Positions 33,570-44,310 of a DNA stretch of 64,000 nucleotides are shown here, in pieces. Positions within the stretch are counted from its first letter, which is position 1, and each line of letters opens with the position of its first letter. The translations under genes and the position numbers were made by a program. The DNA lies in NCBI RefSeq assembly GCF_003589595.1, contig NW_020653945.1, forward strand, positions 10,701,000 to 10,764,999. Direction: 5' to 3'. This DNA is from Hyposmocoma kahamanoa (Eukaryota > Arthropoda > Insecta > Lepidoptera > Cosmopterigidae). The notes under the pieces are model-generated. The model saw only the letters and a list, made by a program, of their open reading frames with translations. It ran no database searches and was not told the DNA's origin.

Positions 33570-33843
33570 TAGTGCCGGGCTAGGGCATGTAGCGCCAGTC
33601 CCCATATAACCCCTGAGTCTCCCTGGGCTCAGGGGTATCTATAAAGATTTCCCCCCCGTCAAAAAAAAAATGGTTACGAGTGGTGCAATTATAAATGATG
33701 TTGGGAATCAATAGCCCTTTTATTTCGTTTGCGCCGCAAGTGACGGAGTCTCTTTAGAGGCGTCGCGAGCGGCGCTCAGTGCCCTCTAAGACTCTGTGCC
33801 CGTGTGTAATGCACACTGTATACCATAGGTAAAGCCAGCACTA
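33570..33843. mobile_element. 274-bp hAT-like MITE with 8-bp target duplication
   Basis: The ends TAGTGCCGGGCTA and the mirrored TAAAGCCAGCACTA are short inverted repeats. They are flanked by GTCCCATT (33562-33569) and GTCACATT (33844-33851), 7 of 8 identical. Removing the element and one duplication restores the repeat F text. It contains an A10 run and a CTCTTTAGAGGC... GCCCTCTAAGACTC foldback. No transposase. Confidence 0.75.
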
Positions 33844-33910
33844 GTCACATTTACATTTAAAGAAAATGTTCCACCTCTAAGAGTGGCAAACAAGGGTATA
33901 AATCCAGTTT

Positions 33911-34285
33911 TAGCCGTGGGGCGACGGCTTAAGAATACATTGTCGCCTCCCCATACATGCCCGTGGGGGTCGTAAGAGGCGACCGAGGGCGTCACAAGTG
34001 TCCATCTGCTTAGCATTGTGGTAGGCTCTGTGCCGACTGGATAGCGACCACAGTACACACGGCGGAAAACCCTCCACAGTGAAACGCTTTTGCGAATCGC
34101 GTTCAGGGATCAGTTGGTGTACATCCGTGCATTTGGCCAGACCGGCAAAATGATAGTGACGGAGTGAAGATATTTGTGTTTTCCATCCGTTACTCTCATC
34201 TCTGGACTGTATTCGCACTTTCCATCAGGCGCGGTGCAGTCATTTTGTCGAGTCGCAATAAAAAAAAAAAAAAAAAAAAAAAAAA
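33911..34285 (+). mobile_element. 375-bp retroposon with 26-A tail
   Basis: It interrupts repeat F between CCAGTTT and a pure A26 run (34260-34285), followed by GTTACGCGCACTTTCC. AGTT at both sides is a possible short duplication. It contains GCCGTGGGGCGACGGCTTA and GGGGGTCGTAAGAGGCGACC, probably the 3' UTR of a poly(A) LINE. The intact A-run suggests recent insertion. Confidence 0.75.
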
Positions 34286-34379
34286 GTTACGCGCACTTTC
34301 CGGTAACCGATTTCAATAAAACGTGATAAAGAGATGTAATTCCACGAACTTTTGAGGTCGGTTTTTTAGTACTCTGTTC

Positions 34380-34884
34380 ATTATGCTGCTGTTCGCATTT
34401 CATCATTTTCTAACTGTCGATCGATATTATTATTATTTTAAAGTTGATGCTACCAAACAAAACAAAGATTTTATAATGTAGTCTTGGTTTTTATTATTTT
34501 GACAAAAGTGAGAGCCATCAAACTCGTATTTAAGTAGCTTCATGTAGGTGAACAACCGTAGATCCCTGAACACAATAGGACCACTTTCCTTACAGGGATT
34601 GCCTCTATAAGGGACTCGTCTTACTCGTGCTTGAATGCCAAATGAAACTTGGCTGTGCATGATCATTTTAGTTATATACATCGCATTGTTGATTCTTTAT
34701 GTCCCGAGATTGTCACACATTAAGTACGGAGAAGAGTGACGTCCAGAGAGTGTTTTTTTTTATTATGTGGTAATAGGAGTTCATAAACTTGTTGTAATGT
34801 AAATCAAGTAAACGCATGATTTTTCATGAAATGATTGTACTTTGTTATAGCGGTGTAGGTATACTGGACCACACTCAAAATTCT
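34380..34884. other. Non-coding stretch
   Basis: Nothing recognised. Confidence 0.5.
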
Positions 34885-35165
34885 TAATAATCTCAGTACA
34901 GAATACTAAAAAAGCGGACTTTAAAAGTTTTGTTGCCAAGTTTTATTCAAATCGGTTACCGCAAAATGCGCGAAACCGGATTCATCCCTTAGTTTGCCAC
35001 CGTGCCAGGTGGAATATTTTCTTCAAATTTAAATGGAACCAATACTGAGGTACCCTCTTCTCAACAAAAAAGAAACATCAAAATCGGTTATCGTTATCGT
35101 TATATTATAGAGTTATCGTGTAACATACATACAAACCTCATCCTTTTTCGAAGTCGGTTAAAAAT
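34885..35165 (-). repeat. Repeat F, copy 3
   Basis: AATAATCTCAGTACAGAATA ... GTTACCGCAAAATGCGCGAA ... GGAATATTTTCTTCAAATTT ... CTTTTTCGAAGTCGGTTAAA. A small (CGTTAT)n expansion lies near 35085. Confidence 0.8.
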
Positions 35166-35540
35166 GATACAAAACGGTATTTATGTAGCGTTCCGCAATT
35201 GTACAAGTATAGTTTAACTGTAAAGCGATGTCTATTTACCTCCACTCAGGGTCCAGCTGAAAACCAGTACTGAAGCTCTACTCAGTATAAAGTTGAGCTG
35301 GCTGGACTTTTTGGCTAGTATTGTTTATTTACTTTTATTTGATCTTTTCTTTTGTTTTTTATATACTGTGTTCTTTTAAATTCCTTATTATAATTATAAT
35401 TAAAATTAAAATTTATATATTAAATTAATAATATTAAATTAATTAAATTATTATTGTATGTTTGTGAATAGACGGACAAATATTTGTTTTCATTCTTTTT
35501 TCTCACAAAAACCATAAGAACCGAGAATTGTAATGGTCGG
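35166..35540. other. AT-rich non-coding stretch
   Basis: A GTCCAGCTGAAAACC..GGCTGGAC type foldback around 35250-35310; otherwise (AATT)-rich. Confidence 0.4.
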
Positions 35541-35985
35541 AATAAGGTGTTCCAAGTGAGTAGACAAATGTATATGCATACATGCTAGTAGTGACATAGA
35601 GTGGTTAAAACATCATAATATTAATGAATTCCTTTTTCGAATTCCGGATTTCCGGAAGTAGTTTTACTGCATCGTAAGATAAAATTGCTCACCCAGGAAG
35701 CTGAAGTTGGTTTTTAAAGAACTTGTAAAAAAATGTACTACATAATTAATCCTTCACCAAAGCAATTTTTTTAAGAGCTACAAGCAAATACTTGTTTTAC
35801 CTAATGCGCCACTGGAATTGCTTTAAAATTCAACTTCAGCTTTCTAGATAAATAGTTTAATCAAAAACTATTTTCGGAAATCCGGAATTCAAAAAAGTAA
35901 ACATAATTTGGTGGCTAATAACCACTCCATATAACTTCTTGTATCTGTATGTAGGCATTTATCTATTCATTTGAAACACCCTATT
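35541..35985. mobile_element. 445-bp foldback element with long imperfect inverted repeats
   Basis: The left end AATAAGGTGTTCCAAGTGAG...GAGTGGTT pairs with the right end (the reverse complement reads AATAGGGTGTTTCAAATGAA...GAGTGGTT). Farther in, GAATTCCGGATTTCCGGAA (35638) mirrors TTTCGGAAATCCGGAATTC (35872), and GCTGAAGTTGG mirrors CAACTTCAGC. Arms extend to roughly 160-200 bp on each side. Confidence 0.8.
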
Positions 35986-36904
35986 GCGATTATTGGTTAT
36001 TACAGAGCCCCCTTGTTGGTTGTGGGACAAAGTTTGCGTGAATGAAAAGCTCCTAAAATAAGTGATTAATCAGTAACCTGAGTGGCAGCTGCGTCAAATT
36101 ACAACAACTCAAGTAGCCAATTAAGTGCCGGCAATTTAAAACAAATTGTCAACACGCCTACGTTCTTTATGTTCACTCATATTATATTTCCAAACAAAAG
36201 TAGGTACATTGTATCAGATACAAGCTTAAATCGATCTTGGTGCCTTGTGCTTTCTATTGGCTTACTTGCTGACTTGATGTAATAAAACAATGTTATTTGT
36301 GATTTAACTCGACTCTGGTTTGTTTGTTGTTGTAGTTATTTATGGGACTTAATGATTACAGGGTACAGCAAAAGGCTTTATGGAAGCTGACGTCTCACAG
36401 TTAAAGTGTTAGTTCGGCCTTTTTGCATTTCCCTATTCTTCCCCTTAAATTTTCTTACGTGCTTTTTAAGTTAAGTATAGATAGTAAAGTTACGTGGCTT
36501 TATCTAAAAAGAAAGCTTGTACACCTTTATTTTACTTAGAACTAAACGTAACTAAACGAAGTCAGGTCAGGTAAGAAGAAGACCGGGGAAAGAGAGACTT
36601 GAAGCCTTAACTCATAATCTAAAGAGTCCTTAGTACTATATTATCTTAGTCGATAAAATGGACAAAGAAATTAGTTTAAACGACTTTGAAGAAATTTCGC
36701 TAGGATGCTTCAAATTCAAAACAAAAAGACTGTTGTTAAATCTTGAGAACACGAGGTATTATACATTACCTTTATAAGAAATATGATGACTGTTCTTCGT
36801 GACCCATCTTTTGGGGAAGAGAAATATTAGAACAATTTGCACGTTTTCGGAAAATACATTGTAAGTATTGAATTTGTCGCGATGATTGTTAAAATACATA
36901 AAAA
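35986..36904. other. Non-coding stretch
   Basis: No repeat recognised. Confidence 0.5.
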
Positions 36905-37149
36905 AGTTCGTCTAGGGAAGTATTGCCACATATTTCTGTCGTCAAGCAGTAATGCGACGTTGCTGATGAAATTATAGGCACATAAGGACTTGTGAACTTA
37001 TTTCTCAGGGTGACAAGCGCAGTGGCAGTGCCTCTCAGATCATTGCAATTTAAAGCTTTGAGTGGCACTGCAAACTGTTACAGACAGGCGTGTAGCTTAC
37101 CATCAGGCGCACGACTCTTTCGTGCCGTCGTTTGATATTATAAAAAAAA
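36905..37149 (+). mobile_element. Family A retroposon, copy 11
   Basis: It starts AGTTCGTCTAGGGAAGTATT. The segment around the right arm of hairpin 1 is deleted (AAGCAGTAATGCGACGTTGC), hairpin 2 is good, and it ends TTTGATATTATAAAAAAAA. Confidence 0.8.
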
Positions 37150-37904
37150 TGTAAAGCTAATAAATAAGGGCAAGTTTAGTGTACTTCAAAATTCTTATAA
37201 AACTTTATCTGTTCTTCCTAAAACTCAAAAGATTTGACTCAAAATTTACTCCACTACACTACCTATGTAAAACAAAAAAAAGTCTAATTCCCGGTCTAAA
37301 GCAATGAACTTCAATGTACAGCAGTAGGCACAGAGCAAACTGTTCCCGGTCGATCTAATCCGTTATCGTCTGTGATCCCCAAACACATCAGCAGCCGGTT
37401 CGTGTCGCCCTGTTTGTTTACGTTCGGCCCACTCGTCCATCCTCTCTATTGCCTATCCACCCTGTCGACACGTCCAAAACGAGATCTAATTTTCGACTTT
37501 TGCTACTTACAAACACTTATTAGTTTCCTGTACACTTGAGAGTCTTAACACGCAAAAGTATTATTTTTTTGTAAGTTTCCACCCGTTTATTAAGGTAGGA
37601 AAAGTGTACCATACAGCCTCGTCATATATTAGTACCTGTTCTTTGTTTTGATGGAAAAGGCGACAAGCGCCTGTTCTTATAGCATGTAGGGTTGATGATA
37701 TAATAATGTGTTATAATTGTATAGGACGGGGTAAGCGAACTCTGGACCATATTATATTCGTTGGGTGTATGTACATTATTTATTACGCCTCCGCAATGAT
37801 CCACTGCTGGAAATATTATGTATAGCAAACTCGAAGATATCCCTCGCTCCACAAAATACTTATTGCAAAACATGGATCATAAATTGATTTTTAAAAATTT
37901 TACT
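37150..37904. other. Non-coding stretch with a GC-richer unique block
   Basis: 37300-37500 (GTTCCCGGTCGATCTAATCC ... CATCAGCAGCCGGTTCGTGT ... CCACCCTGTCGACACGTCC) has no repeat similarity here; a candidate conserved non-coding element. Confidence 0.35.
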
Positions 37905-37966
37905 ACCATGATATTAATTTGTTTTTTGTGAAAATACTCCACTAGTTTGTTATAATTATTAATATT
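37905..37966 (+). repeat. Repeat J, copy 3
   Basis: GTTTTTTGTGAAAATACTCC, then ACTAGTTTGTTATAATTATTAATA. Confidence 0.6.
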
Positions 37967-39119
37967 GAAAGCAAATTGTTATTAGCATTATTATTAATAC
38001 ATATTCCAAGCATATTCTATATAAAATATAAACAAAATTAACTATTTAATTCGTAAAAAGAATTTGACTTGACTTCAACATTTAACAACTATTATTTTTT
38101 TGCAGTTACTATTTTGAATAAAGCTATGTGAAATTGTGTTTTTTATGAATATTAAATTAATTTAAAATATTTAATTAAATGAATGTAACATTGTTAAATA
38201 CATATTAGTTTTCAATACAAAGCTCGAACACAAAGAAAAAATTCTTAGATCTACAGGACTTGAAGATGCGTGTGTACTGTAGACTAGGCTGTACTCTTTG
38301 AGTAAGATTGCTGGCTGAACATAGGTAGTGTTTATAGTTTGTATTTGGAACGCTAAGAAAATAAGGAAGGATCTTGACATATGATATTAAGATCATTGTT
38401 TCGTAACCCAAAACATGTAAATTGGTAAAATAAACCAAAGTTTAAGTCAATCCCAGTTTTATATTATTAAAAGTACCTCTCGCAATGCATCTGAGCTACA
38501 GCCCTCGATTATAGTACCTACGCCAAACTGGGGCTGTTAGTTATGAGTCATAAATGTTCATCATAGTTTCTTCTTCAGTCAGAGTTTGTTAGCCGTTTAA
38601 CTATCTCTTTTATCCTAACAAAGAAAGAAAACTAATAACAAAATAGTATATATGCAGTAAAAATACATTATCTTCTTATCTGAGTGATTTACACGAATAG
38701 CTGACTCTCGCTATTCGCAAGCACTTACTCAATTGTAAACGGTCGCGTGGGCACTAAAATTATAGTTTCGTTTTGGAATCCATCAGTTAACAGAGTTTTA
38801 CAACTTCGGAATAAGAGGCAACGGGATTAAGCGAAGCATTGAACTCATAAGGCGTAATTTACGAGGACATAAAGAGTGCAGTTTAATAAGTGGATTTTCA
38901 ACAAGGGGCCGCTTGGCCGGGCGTCGTAAACTCTGCACTCGACCGGTGCCCGTAGGGTTTTGGACATTTCTATTACAAAAGTCCGTGTCAGCTAAACGTG
39001 TAAAAGCCTTATCTTGAATGCTGCAAGCACTCGGTTTCCTGTTCCGGATTGGAAAGTCTTCATTTGTTACCTTTCGCGGCTGAAGGAGAATTTTGGTAAT
39101 TTAAGCCTAATTTCGAAAT
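37967..39119. other. AT-rich, then GC-richer unique block
   Basis: The first half is AT-rich; CAATACAAAGCTCGAACACA (38214) may be the other end of repeat J. 38780-39100 (ACTTCGGAATAAGAGGCAAC ... GGGGCCGCTTGGCCGGGCGT ... GTTCCGGATTGG) is unique and GC-richer. Confidence 0.35.
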
Positions 39120-39275
39120 ACATTTGGCATACTAACTTTTATTGAACATCGTGATGTTTTTATGATTATTACGATATATACATCTATATTTTGATGTAAA
39201 TACTCAACTACTTTCCTATTATTATTACTACAAAGATCGAACAAATATAAACAAAAATTCCCTCGACCCGTCTGA
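39120..39275 (+). repeat. Repeat J, copy 4
   Basis: ATCGTGATGTTTTTATGATT ... ACTCAACTACTTTCCTATTA ... CAAAGATCGAACAAATATAA ... TTCCCTCGACCCG; a longer member with diverged core. Confidence 0.5.
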
Positions 39276-39388
39276 ACACAAACCAATGTCTGTAACCACG
39301 TTGAGGCAACCAGTCGAACCAGCGTCTGTTGCTTTAACATGGCTACAGACACTAGTTTGAGTTCAGTCAATGGAAGAAATATATATTT

Positions 39389-39668
39389 TTTTGTAATATC
39401 AAGTGACCAGACGAACAAGTCGAGCGCCTGACGGAAAGCAACACTCCTGTCCATAACAGTTGCAGAACCACTCAGAGCTTTAAATCGCAAAGATCTGAGG
39501 GGCGTTGCTACTGCGCCCGTCACCTTGAGACACAAGTTGACAAGTCCCATGTGCCTGTAATTTCAAAACCGGAACACAGTAATGCTAATATTACTGCTTG
39601 ACAGAAATAGGTAAGGTGGCCAGTACTTCCCTGGACGAACTCTTTCACAAGGAGCTCTACTGCTACTA
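39389..39668 (-). mobile_element. Family A retroposon, copy 12
   Basis: Complete ends (TTTTTTTGTAATATCAAGTG; CACAAGGAGCTCTACTGCTA). Both hairpins are present. The recurring frame here extends past the element to 147 codons (39107-39550). Confidence 0.85.
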
Positions 39669-41621
39669 ACTTTCTTTGCCAACAATAATAATAACGAGGT
39701 TTCTGGATGTACTGATAAAACAGTTAAGGTGTCAACAAATATACTTGTTTTGTTTAATCGTAAATATCGATCGTCAAAGATGAAACAAATCTACAGGCTA
39801 TAATAATATATAACTTATGAGGACTTTATTTTTCCCTTAACTTTCATCAAAGATAATAGGAAATAAGACTAAAGCACAATATTGTAATACTGTGACTAAA
39901 GTAAGAGAGAATCCATCAATCAAAATGAAGGGTACGGTCGCTGCCAGAATGTAATGCCAGCCTACCTACGGTAGGCAAAGCAATATTTACTCACTGTCCT
40001 GCTTGTAATATCTGAACACTCTCCGAAGATTGATGCAACACTTACATATCTGGGACAGTATCACTTATTACAACGTGAGTAACAAATATCACGTGCCTCA
40101 ACATTTTATGAAGAATATCAATTTTCTCAGCATTTTGTAAATACCACTCATATTCTCACGTCTGCAAAATAAATCTAAATGCTTTTAAACGCTCCACAAA
40201 TAGTTTATCTGATTTTAACTGGTTAAGGGGGAATTAGTTGGTTCATAGCAACGTTTCCGCGTTGTTTTCAAACACTAATTCGTGGAAATGGATTGTTTAT
40301 TTAACAATATAAGAAGAATGATCGCGCTACTGAAACTATTAGTAGAAAACTCGACCGCAGAGACACAAGACAATAACTATATCAACTGTAGTTTTTGTCT
40401 TTGTATACCGTGTTTTCATGTATTTGAATTTGCTCGTTTTTTTCCTCTAGTGTTTGTTTAAAAGCTACCCCAAAGCCCCTCAATTTCCTATGCATGCAAA
40501 CAAATGATGCAATTCCAACAAGGCCCGTCTTGACTTCTTTGCTACATAATTTTTTTTGTAGACCCTTGTTTGCTTTCGTTGTCCTTGCGTATCAAATACA
40601 ATTTTTAATTTTGTAGCGTTTACGAGTTTTTTTATTATTTAGCTATTTATAATGAAACCTTCACAGTGGTTGTCAATGTTTCTCTGCTTTACACAAATTT
40701 TCTTTATAATATATAGGTGTATGTAACATCAGTGAATAATAATGTATTGAATATAGCTTATAAGCAAATAGCAGAGGGCTATAATAGACGTTCCTATCAT
40801 TATCGATAAATATAAATTCATAGTGACGCAAGTATGGTCCTACGCACCCTCTTATTATTACAATGCGAGAATTTTTAATGCTCTATGCAAGAGGGAGACA
40901 TCGATAGTTAGGAAGAAAAATAAAATAATAAAAAAATAACGTTTGGTAGAACATAATTATTTTAAATTTTTTTCTTCCGGAAAAAATCAATGAACTGGAG
41001 ATTTCCACTGAGAAACCTTTTTTTATTTCACGACGGAAAGCGGATGTTTAATTAAGGTTTTGTACTTCGTTTACCGACGACAGTCGAACTTTTTCCGAAA
41101 ATTTTAATTAAATTAAATGAACCCCTGGTTTTTCATCCTGAAGTGAATTGAAAGATCCGTGCCATTTAATTCTAAACCCTCTTCGTAAATGTTTTTCTGC
41201 TTTACTGTGTAATGGGTACCGAAAGGTTGATGGCGTGTTATCTCCGGAAACTGTTTACCGCGGCCCTGTGTAAATTACTGCATGGTAGGGCGACTAGGAG
41301 ACTGATTTAACGAGATAAGCTGCGAACCCTTCTGGGAGTGCATAATGCCATCCCGCTAATGCAGGGGCCCCTCCCTGCCACAGATGGCACCCGTGCCGCC
41401 AGTTTTTCATACTAGTAATTCTGCACAGTATAATGTATTGTAATATATAACATTAGTTCATTGATTGGCCTTAGGTAGGAACAAAATTCCAAACAAAGCT
41501 CAGCAGCTTAATTTTGATTGCCTCTCCCAATCGGAAACTGCATCTTTCCGAGTCGAAGCGTATAATAAATGTTTCAGATGGGCTACCCAATCGAATCGAT
41601 CCCGATTTGAATTAAAATCAG
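39669..41621. other. Long repeat-free stretch, GC-richer at 40980-41420
   Basis: No TE signature in nearly 2 kb. The second half (GGAAACTGTTTACCGCGGCC ... GCATGGTAGGGCGACTAGGA ... CATCCCGCTAATGCAGGGGC) is unusually GC-balanced and complex for this window, as expected of a conserved regulatory block. Confidence 0.4.
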
Positions 41622-41817
41622 GGGGTCTACTCTCGATCTCCGTCCGACATCCGTCCGAAACAATTGCTGCCAAATAAGCAATATTTGACCAAATGAAAAG
41701 ACGCGTGATGCGAATGAAGCTTCATACTTGATACTTGTCTTTTAATTTTGTCGAATATAACTTATTTTACAGTAATTGTTTCGGACGGACGTCAGACGGA
41801 GATCGAGAGTAGACCCC
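41622..41817. mobile_element. 196-bp MITE with 48-bp near-perfect inverted repeats
   Basis: Left arm GGGGTCTACTCTCGATCTCC, then GTCCGACATCCGTCCGAAAC. The reverse complement of the right end differs at about three positions (GTCTGACGTCC). The short AT-rich core has no frame. A CAGG-like duplication is possible but ambiguous. Confidence 0.85.
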
Positions 41818-41942
41818 AGGGCCAAGATCGAATCTATGGAGCCGTTTGAGTTATAATCCTTAAAACTGATTGATTGTAATGTATTGTAAATTGTATTTAA
41901 ATCATTGTCCATAATACGATGGTTACTGTTTTTTTATGGTTA

Positions 41943-42155
41943 ATTAAGATAAGTGCGCATTTCACCTCCATCTTACATGACGAAAAGTGACGAGGTTAAC
42001 CATGGAGCGTGCACTCCTACATAATGCCTATTCACTCGCGCCTTGAAAAGGTCCACGTTATAGTGTTATGGGAACAAATCTGCAGGCAGGGTATTCTACT
42101 CGAATGCCGTACACCATTTAAAAGTTGAAGCGTAATGCTTCGTGCGAATCTACTC
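41943..42155 (-). mobile_element. LINE 3'-end fragment (same family as 11577-14422)
   Basis: TAAGTGCGCATTTCACCTCC, CCTATTCACTCGCGCCTTGA and GCTTCGTGCGAATC match 12286-12460. It lacks the inverted-repeat element, so it defines the empty site. Confidence 0.8.
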
Positions 42156-42360
42156 AGTTTAAAGCTTATACCACGGCATTAGTGCTCTCTGCATCCCGCG
42201 CGATCACGGATTCGGAAGGGGCGAGCCAGGCGAAGGGCCTTGCGCTTTCGTCCATTCTGTCGTGCGGGTGCAATGGTGGCGCGTGCACGTTTTCGTGTTC
42301 TAAACGCGCAACGCGCAAACTGATCGCGCTTTCGTAGTGTTTGTGACAACCGTGATTATT
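42156..42360 (+). other. CpG-rich unique block
   Basis: CATCCCGCGCGATCACGGAT ... GGGGCGAGCCAGGCGAAGG ... GTCGTGCGGGTGCAATGGTG. The short frame (42125-42337) begins inside the LINE fragment and is not credible as a gene. The composition suggests a promoter or exon-like segment, though with no donor or initiator that I can defend. Confidence 0.3.
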
Positions 42361-43734
42361 GTTTATAGTTACACTCGTGGAGACTCGTATTTGTTTCCTA
42401 CTTAAGTGTACTTATTTTATATGCAGTGTAAAGCTATGTTACTTAGGGCCGAAGAAGTTCATGTTTACATTTTAATGCCTGCATTTGGAGTTAATTCAAG
42501 ATGCGATTTGTTTGTTTACACCAGTTACTGATTCACGTCTGTTTATGAATTTATATTAAGTCTAGTTTTCTGTAATTTTATTCATATTTGTGGATTCATA
42601 TATGAGTTGACGATTTGGAATATGAAGCTTCCAAATGTATTATTAATACGTATCGATCAGTCAATGACCTTTATAAATGATTAACGACAGTAAATTTTCT
42701 ATGGCATTGTAAGAATAGCTAAATCACAGTATAGAATGCCGTTGTTAAGAAAATTACGATAATATTGTATGTAACATGGAATTTATTGCACCATTAGTAT
42801 AAGTTAGGTTCTATACTCAGTGTCGATGGTGGACCGTAGGATGTAACAAGACTTGTACTTATTGCATTTTACACAAGGAGTCGAGGACTAAATCCTTAAT
42901 TTAGTTTTGTAAAAATTAAAACTTTGGTTTTGAAGATTACTCCAAACCAAATATTGTATTCCGATGAGCCGTAATTAATTCATTCAGGTTGTTAGGTTGT
43001 TAGGTAGGTTAATAAAATATTTTTCACGTAATTATCTCACGTAGATTAATTTCGTAAATTTCCCATGCTCAAAATTTTTTTAAAATATAAAACAAAAGGA
43101 ATTGTTTTTTACATGTCATTTTGAAATCCAAGCTGATTATCTAGTTAGACCCATCGTTCATATTTAGTATATTGTTAAAGGATATAATTATTTCATAGTA
43201 TCAAAAGAAAGATAACTTACAATTTTTACTCCGTTAGAATAGACCTAAACATACTAATTGTGTAGGTATTAAAAACATAATCAACGTAAATTATTTAATG
43301 AAACTCACCTTCTATAAATAAAAACTTATAATCAATTAACCTATTTGTGAACTTGTTAAGTTATTAAGTTATTTGCTATTCGCCTAGGCTATGGTTGAGC
43401 TAGGGAAATCCGGAATTTATGCATAAAGTCTACAAAGTGGAGTTTCCGCTCTCAGCTCTCTATCTATAAACTATGTGAAGATGTAGAACCATTTGCTTTT
43501 AGCAACAACCCAATAAAATAGTAGAACAAAATTAATCCTCAACAATGTGTCAACCTCATAGTATGATACTATAGGTTACTAGTAAGTTTTTAAAACCTAA
43601 ACTTCAAATCTGCTAGTATCGAACACACTTGTTCGAGATTCTAAATTTAGTCCCCTTTTCACATGTACATTATTAATGAGAATTAGTACCTATTTCTAAA
43701 AATGTAAAAAAATCTAGTGATTTGATTTCATATC
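42361..43734. other. AT-rich non-coding stretch
   Basis: GGTTGTTAGGTTGTTAGGTAGG near 42990 is minor low complexity; nothing else. Confidence 0.5.
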
Positions 43735-44010
43735 ATTTTTAACCGACTTCAAAAAAGGAAGAGGTTATCAATTCGACTGCCTTTTCTTTTTGTATGTGTG
43801 TTACGCGATTACTCTGGCATTTGTGAACCAATTTTGATGATTCTTTTTTGTACCTTAGTATTGGTCCCATTTAAATTTGAAGAAAATATTCCGCCTCTAA
43901 GGGTGGCAAACCAGGGGATGAATCAGGTTTCGCGCACTTCCGGTAACCGATTTGAATAAAACCACGAACCAGTAATTCCACGAACTTTTGAGGATTTTTT
44001 TAAAGTTAAA
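43735..44010 (+). repeat. Repeat F, copy 4
   Basis: TTTTAACCGACTTCAAAAAA ... TTGTGAACCAATTTTGATGA ... GGTCCCATTTAAATTTGAAG ... CGCGCACTTCCGGTAACCGA ... GAACTTTTGAGG. It gives the uninterrupted reference for the split copy at 33421. Confidence 0.85.
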
Positions 44011-44090
44011 ATACTTCAAACGTATGTACGTATTTTGGACAAATTGTGGAGGTTTTCCAACTTGTAAAATAGTAATCAAGTTTATTGTTT

Positions 44091-44310
44091 CTCATCATCA
44101 ACCCATTTACACGTCCCACAGCTGTAGGGCTAGCACGATAGAGCGCGACTAGCCCGAGAGCGACATGAAGCGCGAGATACTGCTATTCACGCATAGAGAA
44201 CTCGCGCTTTATGTCGCCCTCGCGCAGGTTGCGATTTATCGTGCTAGCTCTACTGGGCACGGGTCTCCTCTTAGGCGAGGGTTTAGGCCATAGATATGTA
44301 TCTAGATAGA
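44091..44310 (-). mobile_element. SINE family B, split by a MITE
   Basis: CATCATCAACCCATTTACAC...CCCACAGCTG is interrupted at 44127-44250 and resumes CTGGGCACGGGTCTCCTCTT...GGGTTTAGGCCATAG. Confidence 0.8.
44127..44250. mobile_element. 124-bp TA-flanked MITE with ~50-bp inverted repeats
   Basis: Between TA (44125-44126) and TA (44251-44252), the left arm GGGCTAGCACGATAGAGCGC...GAGCGACATGAAGCGCGAG pairs with the right arm (the reverse complement reads GAGCTAGCACGATAAATCGC...GGGCGACATAAAGCGCGAG). It is almost entirely arm sequence. The TA target fits Tc1/mariner mobilisation. Confidence 0.85.

Larger units (their letters stand above)
33421..34379 (+). repeat. Repeat F, copy 2, split by two insertions
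   Basis: Host segments are 33421-33569, 33844-33910 and 34286-34379. Joined, they follow the same order as copies 1, 3, 4 and 5 (AACCAATTTTAAAAAAGGAG ... ATTGGTCCCATT ... ATTTAAAGAAAATGTTCC ... GGTAACCGATTTCAATAAAA ... CTTTTGAGGTCGGTTTTTTA). Confidence 0.85.

Noticed and set aside
33786..34218. Overlapping minus-strand frames of 90 and 102 codons
   Set aside because: They cross the boundary between a repeat F segment and a poly(A) retroposon, so they are chimeras of nested repeats.
39107..39550. 147-codon minus-strand gene
   Set aside because: Its N-terminal third is the recurring family A frame and the rest is flanking AT-rich repeat J; not a host gene.
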